64,000 nt of DNA from Petrosia ficiformis (lineage: Eukaryota > Porifera > Demospongiae > Haplosclerida > Petrosiidae): NCBI GenBank assembly GCA_947044365.1, contig OX345649.1, forward strand, positions 1,110,430 through 1,174,429, read 5' to 3'. Below are positions 50,601-59,780 of the stretch, piece after piece (the stretch's first letter is position 1; the number at the start of each line of letters is the position of its first letter). The translations under genes were made by a program, and so were the position numbers. The notes below the pieces were generated by a model that worked only from the letters and a program-made list of their open reading frames with translations, was not told where the DNA came from and did no database searches.

Positions 50601-53492
50601 ATACAAACACAGACACACACATACACACACATACACACACACAACATGTACACACACAGACACATACATACACATACACAGTTACACACATACACACACA
50701 CACACACATATATACACATACAATCACACATACACATCCAAAACAAAAAACTTGTCATTTATTCAACGAGGGCCATTCATTCATACACACACAGACACAC
50801 AGAAACACACACACACATACATGACTAAATCACAGATACAAAATAAAAATGTATGCAAAGATAAATGTGTATATACTAACAAGCAAGGTACAAATGTGAT
50901 TCATAATCTCATGGTGTATGTATCTTCTAACCTTGGTGTCAAGCAGCTCATTTCAGGAAAGGAGGCAATAGCATCTCCTATAGCCTGTATGACATCAGCT
51001 TTTGCTAACACACGATCATGAAATGACTATGAGAGAAAGTGATTTTTAATTCAGTTAACGTTTCCTTCAGTCTTTGCATTCCACATACACTAACATATTC
51101 ACTAACACTAGTAATATGACAATAATGACTACTTAATTGTAGTTATAGTTATCAGTTTCTCATACAGTGTGTCCCCCAGGATAAATATTAAAAGGGTGGG
51201 AGTGCATCAGTCAGTTGTATATGACACTTGCTCAATCAGTCTTACAATTGTATATATATAACAGTGTTTTTTAGCATAAACTTTAAATTTAAAGGGTGGG
51301 GGAGGGGAGCGCCCCTTTAAGGGAAACACTGTTATACTTTTAGTTATAGTTTAAGTTAATAATATTAGGCTACTAACTAATGGTGCTTTTGGCTTGTTAT
51401 AGAAGATATGTAATTTAAGTCACTTGGAAAAATGAGTTCCAGTCATAAATAACTAAATAAAACAACACTAACCCATGCATGCACATATGCACACCTACAG
51501 ACATAGACAGACACAGACAGACAGACAGACAGACACACAGACAGACAGACAGACACACAGACACACAGACACACACACACACACACCTGAACTGGATCAT
51601 CTTCACCATCAATACCAGTGCTAGGAATATGAAATCTCATTTCTACTAAACTAACAGGGGCTGCCTCACTCTGATGAAATTCCAGGGACACTTCATTTTT
51701 ACCTGATGTCACTCGTGATACCTCACTGAGAGGTATCTCAAAAGCTGGTTTGCTATCTACAAGAAAACTTAACAAAGAACCTAAAAAGAGAAAAATTATC
51801 AATCACTTTATTATTCAATAATCAGTCTTTTGTCCATCCATCCATCTGTCCGTCCATGCACCCACCCATCCATCCATCCAACCATCCATCCATTCATCCA
51901 TCCATCCATCCATCCATCCATCCATCCATCCACCCAACAACCCAGCCAGGCAGCTACCGATCCATCCATCCATCCATCCATCCATCCATTCACAATATAA
52001 ATCACCTTTAAAAACTGGTTCTCCCCAGTTCCAGCCTTTCACACAAAATTCAACTTCTTTTAAGTCTTTCCCAAAATGTTGCTTGAAGAAATCCTTCAGA
52101 TCCTCATAATCCTAACAGAATTGACATTCATTACTTACATTATGTATCACTGTATGAATAGACTTAGAAATAGAGAGATAGACGGATGGATAGGTGATAT
52201 ATAGACGGTTGAATAGCAATTAGATTGAACATTGGATATATATATAATGTATCACTGTATGCATACACTTCGAGATAGATAGATGGATGGATCATAGATA
52301 GATTCATAAATACCATTTGGCTAAAATGTATATAGAAAAAACATTGCACAAACTTAGAAATGGTATACACAAGTACAATGTACTCACCGAATCTTTAAAT
52401 CCATCAAATTTGAAAACGTGTCCTTCTCGAGATAAAACCTTTACTCCACGCCCTTTGGCTACCCTTAGCCATTCCACAGCATCAATATCACTATGTTTAA
52501 GTTGAACTACCCGTCCAGTAGATACAGATTTAAATGCTAGTCCATCAGATTGGATTCTGAGCTTTCCTGGCTCCTATAATTATTAAAATTATAATTAATT
52601 AATGAATATTTACAATCAATGAATATATAATGAAGTCTATTTGGTGTTAATTAATATCATAGATAAGTAATGATCTATCTGGTGTTAATTAATGTCAATG
52701 AATACGTAATGAGTCTATCTGGTATTAATTAATATCAATGAATACGTAATGAGTCTATCTGGTATTAATTGATATCAATGAATACGTAATGATCTATCTG
52801 GTATTAATTGATATCAATGAATACATAATGATCTATCTGGTATTAATTGATATCAATGAATATGTAATGATCTATCTGGTATTAATTAATAACACCAACG
52901 AATATCTTATTTGGTGTTTGTCAGATATAATAAGCTCATCGTACATAACTTGTAGTTGCCATTATCACTAAAGATCTTGATTCAAGTCTCACATTCCAAG
53001 CCCTTCCCAAGTGAGACTGTCTCAACACCAGTGGTGTGGAAACAGCCAGTTATGCAGGACATTGTCCGATAAATGCAGTGAATGTCTGGTAAATTGAAAC
53101 TAAACTGTATACAAAGTATATGGGGAGCAGGACAAGAGTGGTGAAAATAGGCCAAAATGTCCGGTAGTCGGCTCACTATTTCCACACCCCTGCTCAACAC
53201 TCTTAGCTAAAGGATTAACCAAGTCTTGCGGTGCCACCCCTAAGTATATTGTATGTAAAGTGGGTGATAACACTACACTGGCTTAGCCATGGTAGACATC
53301 ACATTTGTATAATGCTAGGAGTCAGATAATTATGATATTTATGTCCATAGACTCAATGTACAATTGTATAGTGGGAAAGAGAACATCACCATAAATACAT
53401 GTAGCTATATTACGAAGTTACATCACATAAATAACTTAATATATCTTTACCAATGCTCCTTTTGAAATATATCCAATGTCTTTGAAATCCAT
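44116..53492 (-). CDS. SSRP1: FACT complex subunit SSRP1
   Basis: Histone chaperone subunit that with SPT16 reorganises nucleosomes during transcription and replication. Exons in transcript order: 53492-53451, 52573-52388, 52111-52006, 51780-51587, 51026-50932, 50536-50401, 49504-49401, 49299-49171, 48866-48639, 48172-48106, 47855-47750, 47607-47432, 45487-45314, 45019-44916, 44425-44116. They join to 718 residues (human 709). Motifs in order: [20 protein letters not shown] and [11 protein letters not shown] (N-terminal/PH domain), FEIPLSEVS and [41 protein letters not shown] and [13 protein letters not shown] (middle tandem-PH domain), [35 protein letters not shown] with an acidic stretch, an HMG box ([16 protein letters not shown] ... 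KAGEKWK) and a basic/acidic Ser-rich tail. Introns carry several satellites; the one after 47432 is built on the donor. Divergent from UFD1. Confidence 0.97.
45060..45172 (+). repeat. (GGAT)n microsatellite
   Basis: ATGGATGGATGG tract in an SSRP1 intron, upstream of the exon at 44916-45019. Confidence 0.93.
46634..46929 (+). repeat. Inserted second copy of the tRNA-His segment
   Basis: The same segment as 43803-44103, flanked on both sides by the 30-bp satellite of the SSRP1 intron; the array resumes at AATGCC right after it. Confidence 0.9.
46719..46790 (+). tRNA. tRNA-His (GTG), duplicated copy inside an SSRP1 intron
   Basis: All 72 bases match 43892-43963. It is followed by TTATTTTTTC as terminator. 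It lies within a duplicated block of about 300 bp embedded in the 30-bp satellite of an SSRP1 intron, antisense to SSRP1. It should be expressible because the A and B boxes are internal. Confidence 0.95.
47637..47680 (+). repeat. (AT)n and (GATA)n microsatellite
   Basis: TATATATATA followed by GATAGATAGA in an SSRP1 intron. Confidence 0.9.
48270..48620 (+). repeat. Tandem repeat of about 107 bp in an SSRP1 intron
   Basis: TTGTAGACTCAATCCCATTC ... CTATTCTGGGATCGGCTATA repeats two to three times with a diverged first copy. Confidence 0.85.
49769..50080. mobile_element. Element with perfect 49-bp terminal inverted repeats
   Basis: The left arm 49769-49817 and right arm 50032-50080 are exact reverse complements (ends ATAATTCATAATAAATAC / GTATTTATTATGAATTAT). 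The interior carries a tRNA-like SINE fragment. Located in an SSRP1 intron; no clear target duplication. Confidence 0.85.
49925..50029 (-). repeat. tRNA-derived SINE-like element, family B, copy 1
   Basis: On the minus strand GGGAGGCAGTGTGGCGAGTG is followed by a B-box-like GGTTCTGGTTC. It is about 80% similar by eye to 50228-50315. Confidence 0.65.
50228..50315 (-). repeat. tRNA-derived SINE-like element, family B, copy 2
   Basis: On the minus strand GGCAGTGTGGCATAGTGG (A-box-like) and GGTTCAGGTTC (B-box-like) are spaced as in a tRNA. Confidence 0.65.
50580..50822 (+). repeat. CA-rich microsatellite cluster
   Basis: ACACACATACACACA tracts, with TCATTTA(A/T)TCA..G.G..CATTCATTCATAC recurring at 50571 and 50755, i.e. 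a duplicated block. Confidence 0.85.
51500..51586 (+). repeat. (ACAG/AC)n microsatellite abutting an SSRP1 donor
   Basis: On the minus strand the exon end CAG is followed at once by GTGTGTGTGTGTGTG then (CTGT)n. Confidence 0.92.
51835..51990 (+). repeat. (CCAT)n microsatellite
   Basis: CATCCATCCATCCAT tracts interrupted by a 40-bp unique piece; SSRP1 intron. Confidence 0.92.
52630..52900 (+). repeat. 38-bp tandem repeat in SSRP1 intron 1
   Basis: Six to seven imperfect copies of ATCTATCTGGTATTAATT + GATATCAATGAATACGTA. Confidence 0.88.
53029..53192. mobile_element. hAT-type MITE with 8-bp target duplication
   Basis: 164 bp with ends CAGTGGTGTGGAAACAG / CTATTTCCACACCCCTG, flanked by the exact 8-bp duplication CTCAACAC at 53021-53028 and 53193-53200. 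Located in SSRP1 intron 1. Confidence 0.92.
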
Positions 53493-53597
53493 ATCCCACA
53501 GCTTTTCTTTCACCCGCCAATACTCGCAGGTAAATTAATAATTAACCACACCCACTTTAATTATATGACGTGCGACGTGACATGATATGTATATGTA
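53493..53597. promoter_or_regulatory. Bidirectional promoter between SSRP1 and UFD1
   Basis: 105 bp separate the divergent start codons. The stretch holds TGACGTGCGACGTGA (53566-53580), two overlapping ATF/CREB-like half sites, and GCCAAT near 53516, a CCAAT-box match. There is no TATA box at the usual place. Confidence 0.65.
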
Positions 53598-56500
53598 ATG
53601 GTGAGCTTTTTTTTTCGTTTTGCTATTTTCCATGTATAATCTATGATACACAATGTGTAATGTATTCTGTATGTATCAATACTTTGTAGGCTGGATTCTT
53701 TAATTTTGCAGGAGGATTGGGGTTACCAAATCCCCTCGTTGGAGGGACATTTCAGGACACATTTAAGTGTTATTCAATGGTGTTTTTCATTAACACAAAG
53801 GAAGATGCTGAACATGGAGGAAAAAGTGAGAAATTAACTAATTAACTGCTTGCGGTTTCTACAAAACAACATTTTTGATTAATAAGGATATCGTTACAAC
53901 ATTTTGGCACAGTCTACTTTTGTACGCTTTCGCATATTCTATGTTCGCCTACTCCATTTTTGCCTACTAATTGATTAAAAGTGCATGTTTGCCTATGTAT
54001 ACAGTAATTCTAATTATACAAAATATTTAAATTTTATTATAATTCTTAATTTAATTATTGTTAATGAATTGTGATATACGTAGGCAAACACACACTTCAT
54101 CAATTAGTAGGAGTAGGTGAACATGGACATTACCAATAGCGCATGGTCCAATTAGAGGACAATAAAATGCTCATGGTTTTCACACACAAAAATTTGATTA
54201 AAAAACTTAAAAACCTAATAAGCATGAGGAGGGAAAAATCTACCAGGGTAGTTGAGTAGGTGGGGGTCATTTGCCCCCCCCCCTTGCTAGAGTCTTGCCC
54301 CCTCTTGGAATTTGTTTGCCAGTATGCATACCACAATAACCCTGTATGCCACCCACCAAAGTCAAGTTTGCCCATCCCCCCCCCCCCTCAACAAATTTTC
54401 TAAATGAAACCCTGTCTACCATGTGATAGTAATAGTGTGTAACAATTGGGGTTTTACCTAATCATTATATGCTTTATCTTTTGTTACCTTTCTTTATATA
54501 GTCATTCTTCCACCATCTGCACTGGAAAGATTAGGTATGTATGTTGATCTGGATGGTAAATGTAATTACAATTACAAATGTTACTTCTTCCTTCATACAA
54601 GAAATAATGTTGTATTTATATAGTATGGTATAATATAATTAAAAAAAACTAATGTTATAATCATGTAATTAATTAATAATGAGATAATTTTATAATCTAC
54701 TATACATGTGTATATTCCAGCTCGTCTTAATATTAGTTATCCTATGTTATTTAAACTCACTAATGATCGTAACAGTTTACATACACATTGTGGTGTGTTA
54801 GAGTTCAGTGCTGAAGAAGGACGTGTGTATGTACCAAGATGGGTTAGTTATCCATCTGTCTGTATGTCTGTATGTTAAAAATGATGTGTGTATGTATCAA
54901 GATGAGCTAATTATCCATCTGTCTATCTGTATGTTAAAAATGATGTGTGTATGTACCAAGATGAGCTAATTATCCATCCGTCTCTGTATGTTAAAAATGA
55001 TCTGTGTATGTACCAAGATGTGTTAGTTGTTAGCATGTTAAACGTAAACATACATGTACACATGTGGATTAGCTGTCTGTCTTAAAAAAATGTTTGTGTA
55101 GTTGTCTGTCTATACCTGTTTCATTGTTCATTCAGATGTTAGAACAGTTGGCTGCTCAAGATGGGGAGCTCATTCAAGTTCGCAATGTCTCGTTGCCACT
55201 AGCTACATACTCAAAATTCCAACCACAGTCTGTTGATTTCTTAGACATCACTAATCCAAAAGCAGTGTATGTATACTCATACATTATCTTTCTCTATCTC
55301 TTGTCTCTCTTGTCTATCTGTCTGTATATATATTTTTATATATTTATATATCTGCTGTCTCTCTGTCTGTCTCTGTCTCTCACATTGTGGAATGTTCTCT
55401 TACCTCTATTTCTTATGAAATTGGGGGGGGGGGGGGGGGGGGGGGGGGGAGCTTTTTATGATCTTCTGTTGTCATTTTACTTCTTTCATTTTCATTCTCC
55501 TTATTCAAATACATCATACAATTATAATTACTATTTTAATCCAGTTTAGAACTTAAACTTCGTCTTTTTGCCTGCCTTACCAAAGGTGACATTATTAAAA
55601 TCAACTATAATGAGAAGGTACACATACTTTATCACCTGACACACAGACAGACAGATAGACAGACAAATAGAACATGAACTATAAGATTAATCGAACAATA
55701 ATTTCATTTCCTAACAGAATTATGAGATGCTTGTATTAGAAACAAAACCAAAGGAAGCTGTGACTATAATAGAATGTGATATGAAGGTACATGTTGTATG
55801 TGTGTCTATGTCTGTATCCATGTGTAGTGTGTACATGTATCTCTGTCGATATGAAGGTATGTGTGTCTATATCCATGTGTAGTGTGTACATGTATCTCTG
55901 TAGATGTGAAGGTATGTGTGTCTATGTCTGTATCCATGTGTAGTGTGTACATGTATCTCTGTAGATGTGAAGGTATGTGTGTCTATGTCTATATCCATGT
56001 GTAGTGTGTACATGTATCTCTGTCGATATGAAGGTATGTGTGTCTATGTCTGTATCCATGTGTAGGGTGTACATGTATCTCTGTCTGTCTCTGATCTTCG
56101 TACATGTATGTATATGTCAATAGAAAGTCGCCATACATAACATTAATTTCCTTGGTTCTACTGTCAGTATAGTATAGTAATTACTGTCTCACTACTATGG
56201 TGTTGAATTGACAAGTACACAGTTACTGTTAAAACTACTGTTGAAGTACTGTAGTGTGGAAATCAAACTACTGAATACTGTACTGTATGGTGACATTTTA
56301 TTGACATATACATGTATCTGTGTGTATGTTTGTGTTTGAGTATATCTGGGCCTATTTCTCTGTCTGATCTCTATGTATCATCTCTGTCTGTATATCTGTT
56401 TGTGCATATGTCTGTATATGTGTATGTGTGATGTACATATACATAGCATGTAGCCATGTACCATAATAATCACTCAGGTGGATTTTGCTCCACCAGTTGG

Positions 56501-57558
56501 GTATAGAGAACCTGAACCAGAGGCAATGGAAACTACTGATTATGATGAAAAGGTGAGTTGTATATCTCAATGAGATACATGTACATGAATGTACAATATG
56601 TTCCTTTACAGGACTCTAAAGGTACAACCATTGATCCTAGTCAAATTCCTAATAAGGAATTTCAGGTTAGTAATAAATATCAAAATTTAATTTTAAAACT
56701 TCGATACATTCACACAATTAGAAAGTGTGTATAATTATATTAAATATAAATATTTAATGTCATGTTATAGGCGTTTACTGGTCAAGGACAAAGACTGGAT
56801 GGAAAAACTAAAAATTTAATATCACCTGACACTCAGCAACAACATAAGAGGTCTGTACACTATAATTATATTCTACTCCTTATCACTGTTACCAGTGACA
56901 TGTCCAAAATGGCCATCAAAGACTAATATTACTACTTTGATATTGGTGGAACCCGAACCCCTAAATCAACGACATAATGATATTCATGAGATTTTGATGG
57001 CAAAGTTGGGTATAAAAATGACTCCTTACCTCCTGATCTCCAAAAAGAAGCCTTTGATGTTTAATTTCTTTTGTATGTATCCCTTTTATTGTCCTCCTCT
57101 TTCATTCTCTTCTTCCTCACTTTTGACATCGTCTCTTCTTTTATTATCCTTGTTATTGTCCTCGTCTTTCTTCTCATTATGATATACATACATGTGGTGT
57201 ATACTGCCAATATACTAATAATATACTGATAATACACTGACAATAATATCCTGACAATATACTGATAATATATTTTTTTGTTTCATCTTTTTTTGCCTTC
57301 ATTATTAATCATATACCTTCCACTAGAGAAAGAGGTATTCCAAATTATAATTATAAAAAAGGGAAGATAACGTTTATGAAGGCAAAAACGTTAAAAGCTT
57401 TATTGAAAGAAGAAGCAATGGTAATTATCATCGATATTTTTTAAAATTAATAATTATTTGATTTTCTTTTTTAGGAGGAGACAGAGGCGGAGTTCACTGC
57501 TTTTAGTGGGAGTGGTCAAAAATTAAAACCTACAAAGAGAAAACATAATCCTCGTTGA
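53598..57558 (+). CDS. UFD1: Ubiquitin fusion degradation protein 1 homologue
   Basis: Ubiquitin-binding cofactor that with NPL4 recruits p97/VCP to ubiquitinated substrates (ERAD, chromatin extraction). Exons: 53598-53600, 53690-53825, 54502-54534, 54721-54842, 55136-55266, 55545-55617, 55718-55786, 56478-56552, 56612-56665, 56771-56850, 57327-57420, 57475-57558; phases close to 317 residues. Family motifs: [97 protein letters not shown] (double-psi barrel plus alpha/beta UFD1 domain), then [12 protein letters not shown] and the C-terminal FSGSGQKL. The first coding exon contributes only the ATG (donor GTGAGC). Two introns begin with arrays that duplicate the exon-donor junction (54823-55020, 55778-56085). 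Confidence 0.96.
53943..54122. mobile_element. Foldback element in a UFD1 intron
   Basis: Arms of about 50 bp: GTTCGCCTACTCC ... ACTAATTGATT ... GTTTGCCTA against TAGGCAAAC ... ATCAATTAGT ... GGAGTAGGTGAAC. Confidence 0.78.
54823..55020 (+). repeat. Array duplicating the exon 4 end plus donor of UFD1
   Basis: The last 20 exon bases and the donor region (GTGTGTATGTACCAAGATGG|GTTAG) recur at about 54886, 54945 and 55001 (periods 63, 59 and 57 bp). In the two middle copies the donor GT has become GC (GATGA|GCTAAT). Confidence 0.92.
55423..55449 (+). repeat. G27 homopolymer
   Basis: 27 consecutive G in a UFD1 intron; the exact length is likely uncertain in the assembly. Confidence 0.95.
55778..56085 (+). 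repeat. Array duplicating the UFD1 exon 7 donor
   Basis: The junction GATATGAAG|GTACATG is followed by four near copies, GA(T)(A/G)TGAAG|GTATGTG, with GT at 55857, 55912, 55973 and 56034 (periods 70, 55, 61 and 61 bp). All copies keep a strong donor-like sequence. Confidence 0.93.
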
Positions 57559-57840
57559 TTAATTAGCTTAAAGAACAACTTCTTTACTAATAGTTATTAT
57601 ACAAATTTATAAAAATGCAGTCATTTCAATTAAATCATGTATGTTCACAACTGTCTCAAAACTAGAAATTTAGCTCTGATAATTGGACCATTGGTTGGTC
57701 ATTTTTGGTTCATGAGTTAAAGTAAAATTAAAGTTCTAACGTTAAAATCACTTTAATCAAGACATGAAAACGACCAATTATAGAGGAATAAAATTCATTA
57801 CTGAACAATTCTTTCAATTTACGTATACTTCAATCATATA
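57559..57840. other. UFD1 3' flank
   Basis: AT-rich DNA holding the UFD1 3' UTR. I see no separate gene or repeat. Confidence 0.5.
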
Positions 57841-58850
57841 AATTTGGAAGATTCCTTCAACTAAGTAAAATCATCCAAATTTCATAATTTCAAGAAATCA
57901 TCCAAATTTGGATGATTTCAGTAATTTAGAGAAATCATCCATATTTGGATGAATTTATAAATTTCAAGAAATCATCCAAATTTGGATGATTTTCATAAAT
58001 TGAAGAAATCATCCAAATTTGGATGATTTTAATAAATTGAAGAAATCATCCATATTTGGATGAATTTATAAATTTCAAGAAATCATCCAAATTTGGATGA
58101 TTTCAGTAATTTAGAGAAATCATCCAAATTTGGATGATTTCAGTAATTTAGAGAAATCATCCAAATTTGGATGATTTTAATAAATTGAAGAAATCATCCA
58201 TATTTGGATGAATTTATAAATTATTAAAATCATCCAAATTTGGATGAATTTATAAATTTCAAGAAATCATCCATATTTGGATGAATTTATAAATTTCAAG
58301 AAATCATCCAAATTTGGATGATTTCAGTAATTTAGAGAAATCATCCAAATTTGGATAATTTTAATAAATTGAAGAAATCATCCATATTTGGATGAATTTA
58401 TAAATTTCAAGAAATCATCCAAATTTGGATGATTTTAATAAATTGAAGAAATCATCCAAATTTGGATGATTTTAATAATTTCAAGAAATCATCCAAATTT
58501 GGATGATTTTAATAAATTAAAGAAATCATCCAAATTTGGATGATTTTAATAATTTCAAGAAATCATCCAAATTTGGATGATTTTAATAATTACAAGAAAT
58601 CATCCAAATTTGGGTGATTTCAGTAATTTAGAGAAATCATCCAAATTTGGATGATTTTAATAAATTGAAGAAATCATCCATATTTGGATGATTTTAATAA
58701 TTTCAAGAAATCATCCAAATTTGGATGATTTTAATAAATTGAAGAAATCATCCAAATTTGGATGATTTTAATAATTTAAAGAAATTATCCAAATTTGAAT
58801 GATTTCAATAAGTTGAAGAAATCATCCAAATTTGGGTGATTTTAATGAGC
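57840..58850. repeat. Palindromic 37-38-bp satellite
   Basis: About 25 copies of a palindromic core, AATCATCCAAATTTGGATGATT, alternating with short spacers such as TTCAGTAATTTAGAGA or TTAATAAATTGAAGA; some units carry CATATTTGGATGAATT. Confidence 0.95.
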
Positions 58851-58885
58851 AAGTAGTCTGCAAAGTTTGACTGAAGTGAGATACG

Positions 58886-59200
58886 ATGCTATATGGTAGT
58901 AGTTTATCTACCCACGTGGCGATATACGCATGTTCAGTTATCTACCCCGCCAAAAGCCAGAGGAGTGTATATGTAGAGCTCTATTGTGTCCAGCTGTGTG
59001 TACTGTCAGGTTCTAGCTGGATAGCATTGACTCACTCTACCGGTAGCAGTCTACAAGGTGAGATATTTAAAGCATGTATGACTAGACTAGCTCTATTGTG
59101 TCTGTCCTAATTTCCATCTTTATAATTGCATCTACTTTTTTTTTGTTATAGCTACATACCTCAGTTCTGTTTCCAGTTGTGGCTACCTTTAAAGTAGAGC
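58886..59200. other. Unassigned segment with a repeated donor-like block
   Basis: Contains GCAGTCTACAAGGTGAGATA, which recurs in modified form at about 59786 and 60302. A 74-codon frame (58886-59110) has no recognisable similarity. Confidence 0.4.
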
Positions 59201-59204
59201 TTCA

Positions 59205-59780
59205 ATAATGGACGGTGTTGGCTGCTCTACCTGTATGGAGTTGAGGCTCAGAAATGTTATCAATGGATAGTGCTGCCTGCTCTACCTGTATGGAGTTGAG
59301 GCTGAGAAGTGTTCTCATTGGATAGTGCTGGCTGCTCTACCTGTATGGAGTTGAGGCTCAGAAATGTTATCAATGGATAGTGCTGCCTGCTCTACCTGTA
59401 TGGAGTTGAGGCTCAGAAGTATTCTCATTGGATAGTGCAGGTCGCTCTACCGGTATGGAGTTGAGGCTGAGAAGTGTTCTCATTGGATAGTGCTGGCTGC
59501 TCTACCTGTATGGAGTTGAGGCTCAGAAATGTTATCAATGGATAGTGCTGCCGCTCTACCTGTATGGAGTTGAGGCTCAGAAATGTTATCAATGGATAGT
59601 GCTGCCGCTCTACCTGTATGGAGTTGAGGCTCAGAAGTGTTCTCATTGGATAGTGCTGGCTGCTCTACCTGTATGGAGTCGAGGCTGAGAAGCGTTCTCA
59701 TTGGATAGTGCTGGCTGCTCTACCTGTATGGAGTTGAGGCTCAGAAGTATTCTCATTGGATAGTGCTGCCTGCTCTACTA
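59205..59780 (+). repeat. 55-bp satellite
   Basis: About ten copies of GATAGTGCTG(CCTG)CTCTAC + CTGTATGGAGTTGAGGCT + CAGAA(A/G)TGTT. Frames across it are repeat artefacts. Confidence 0.93.
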
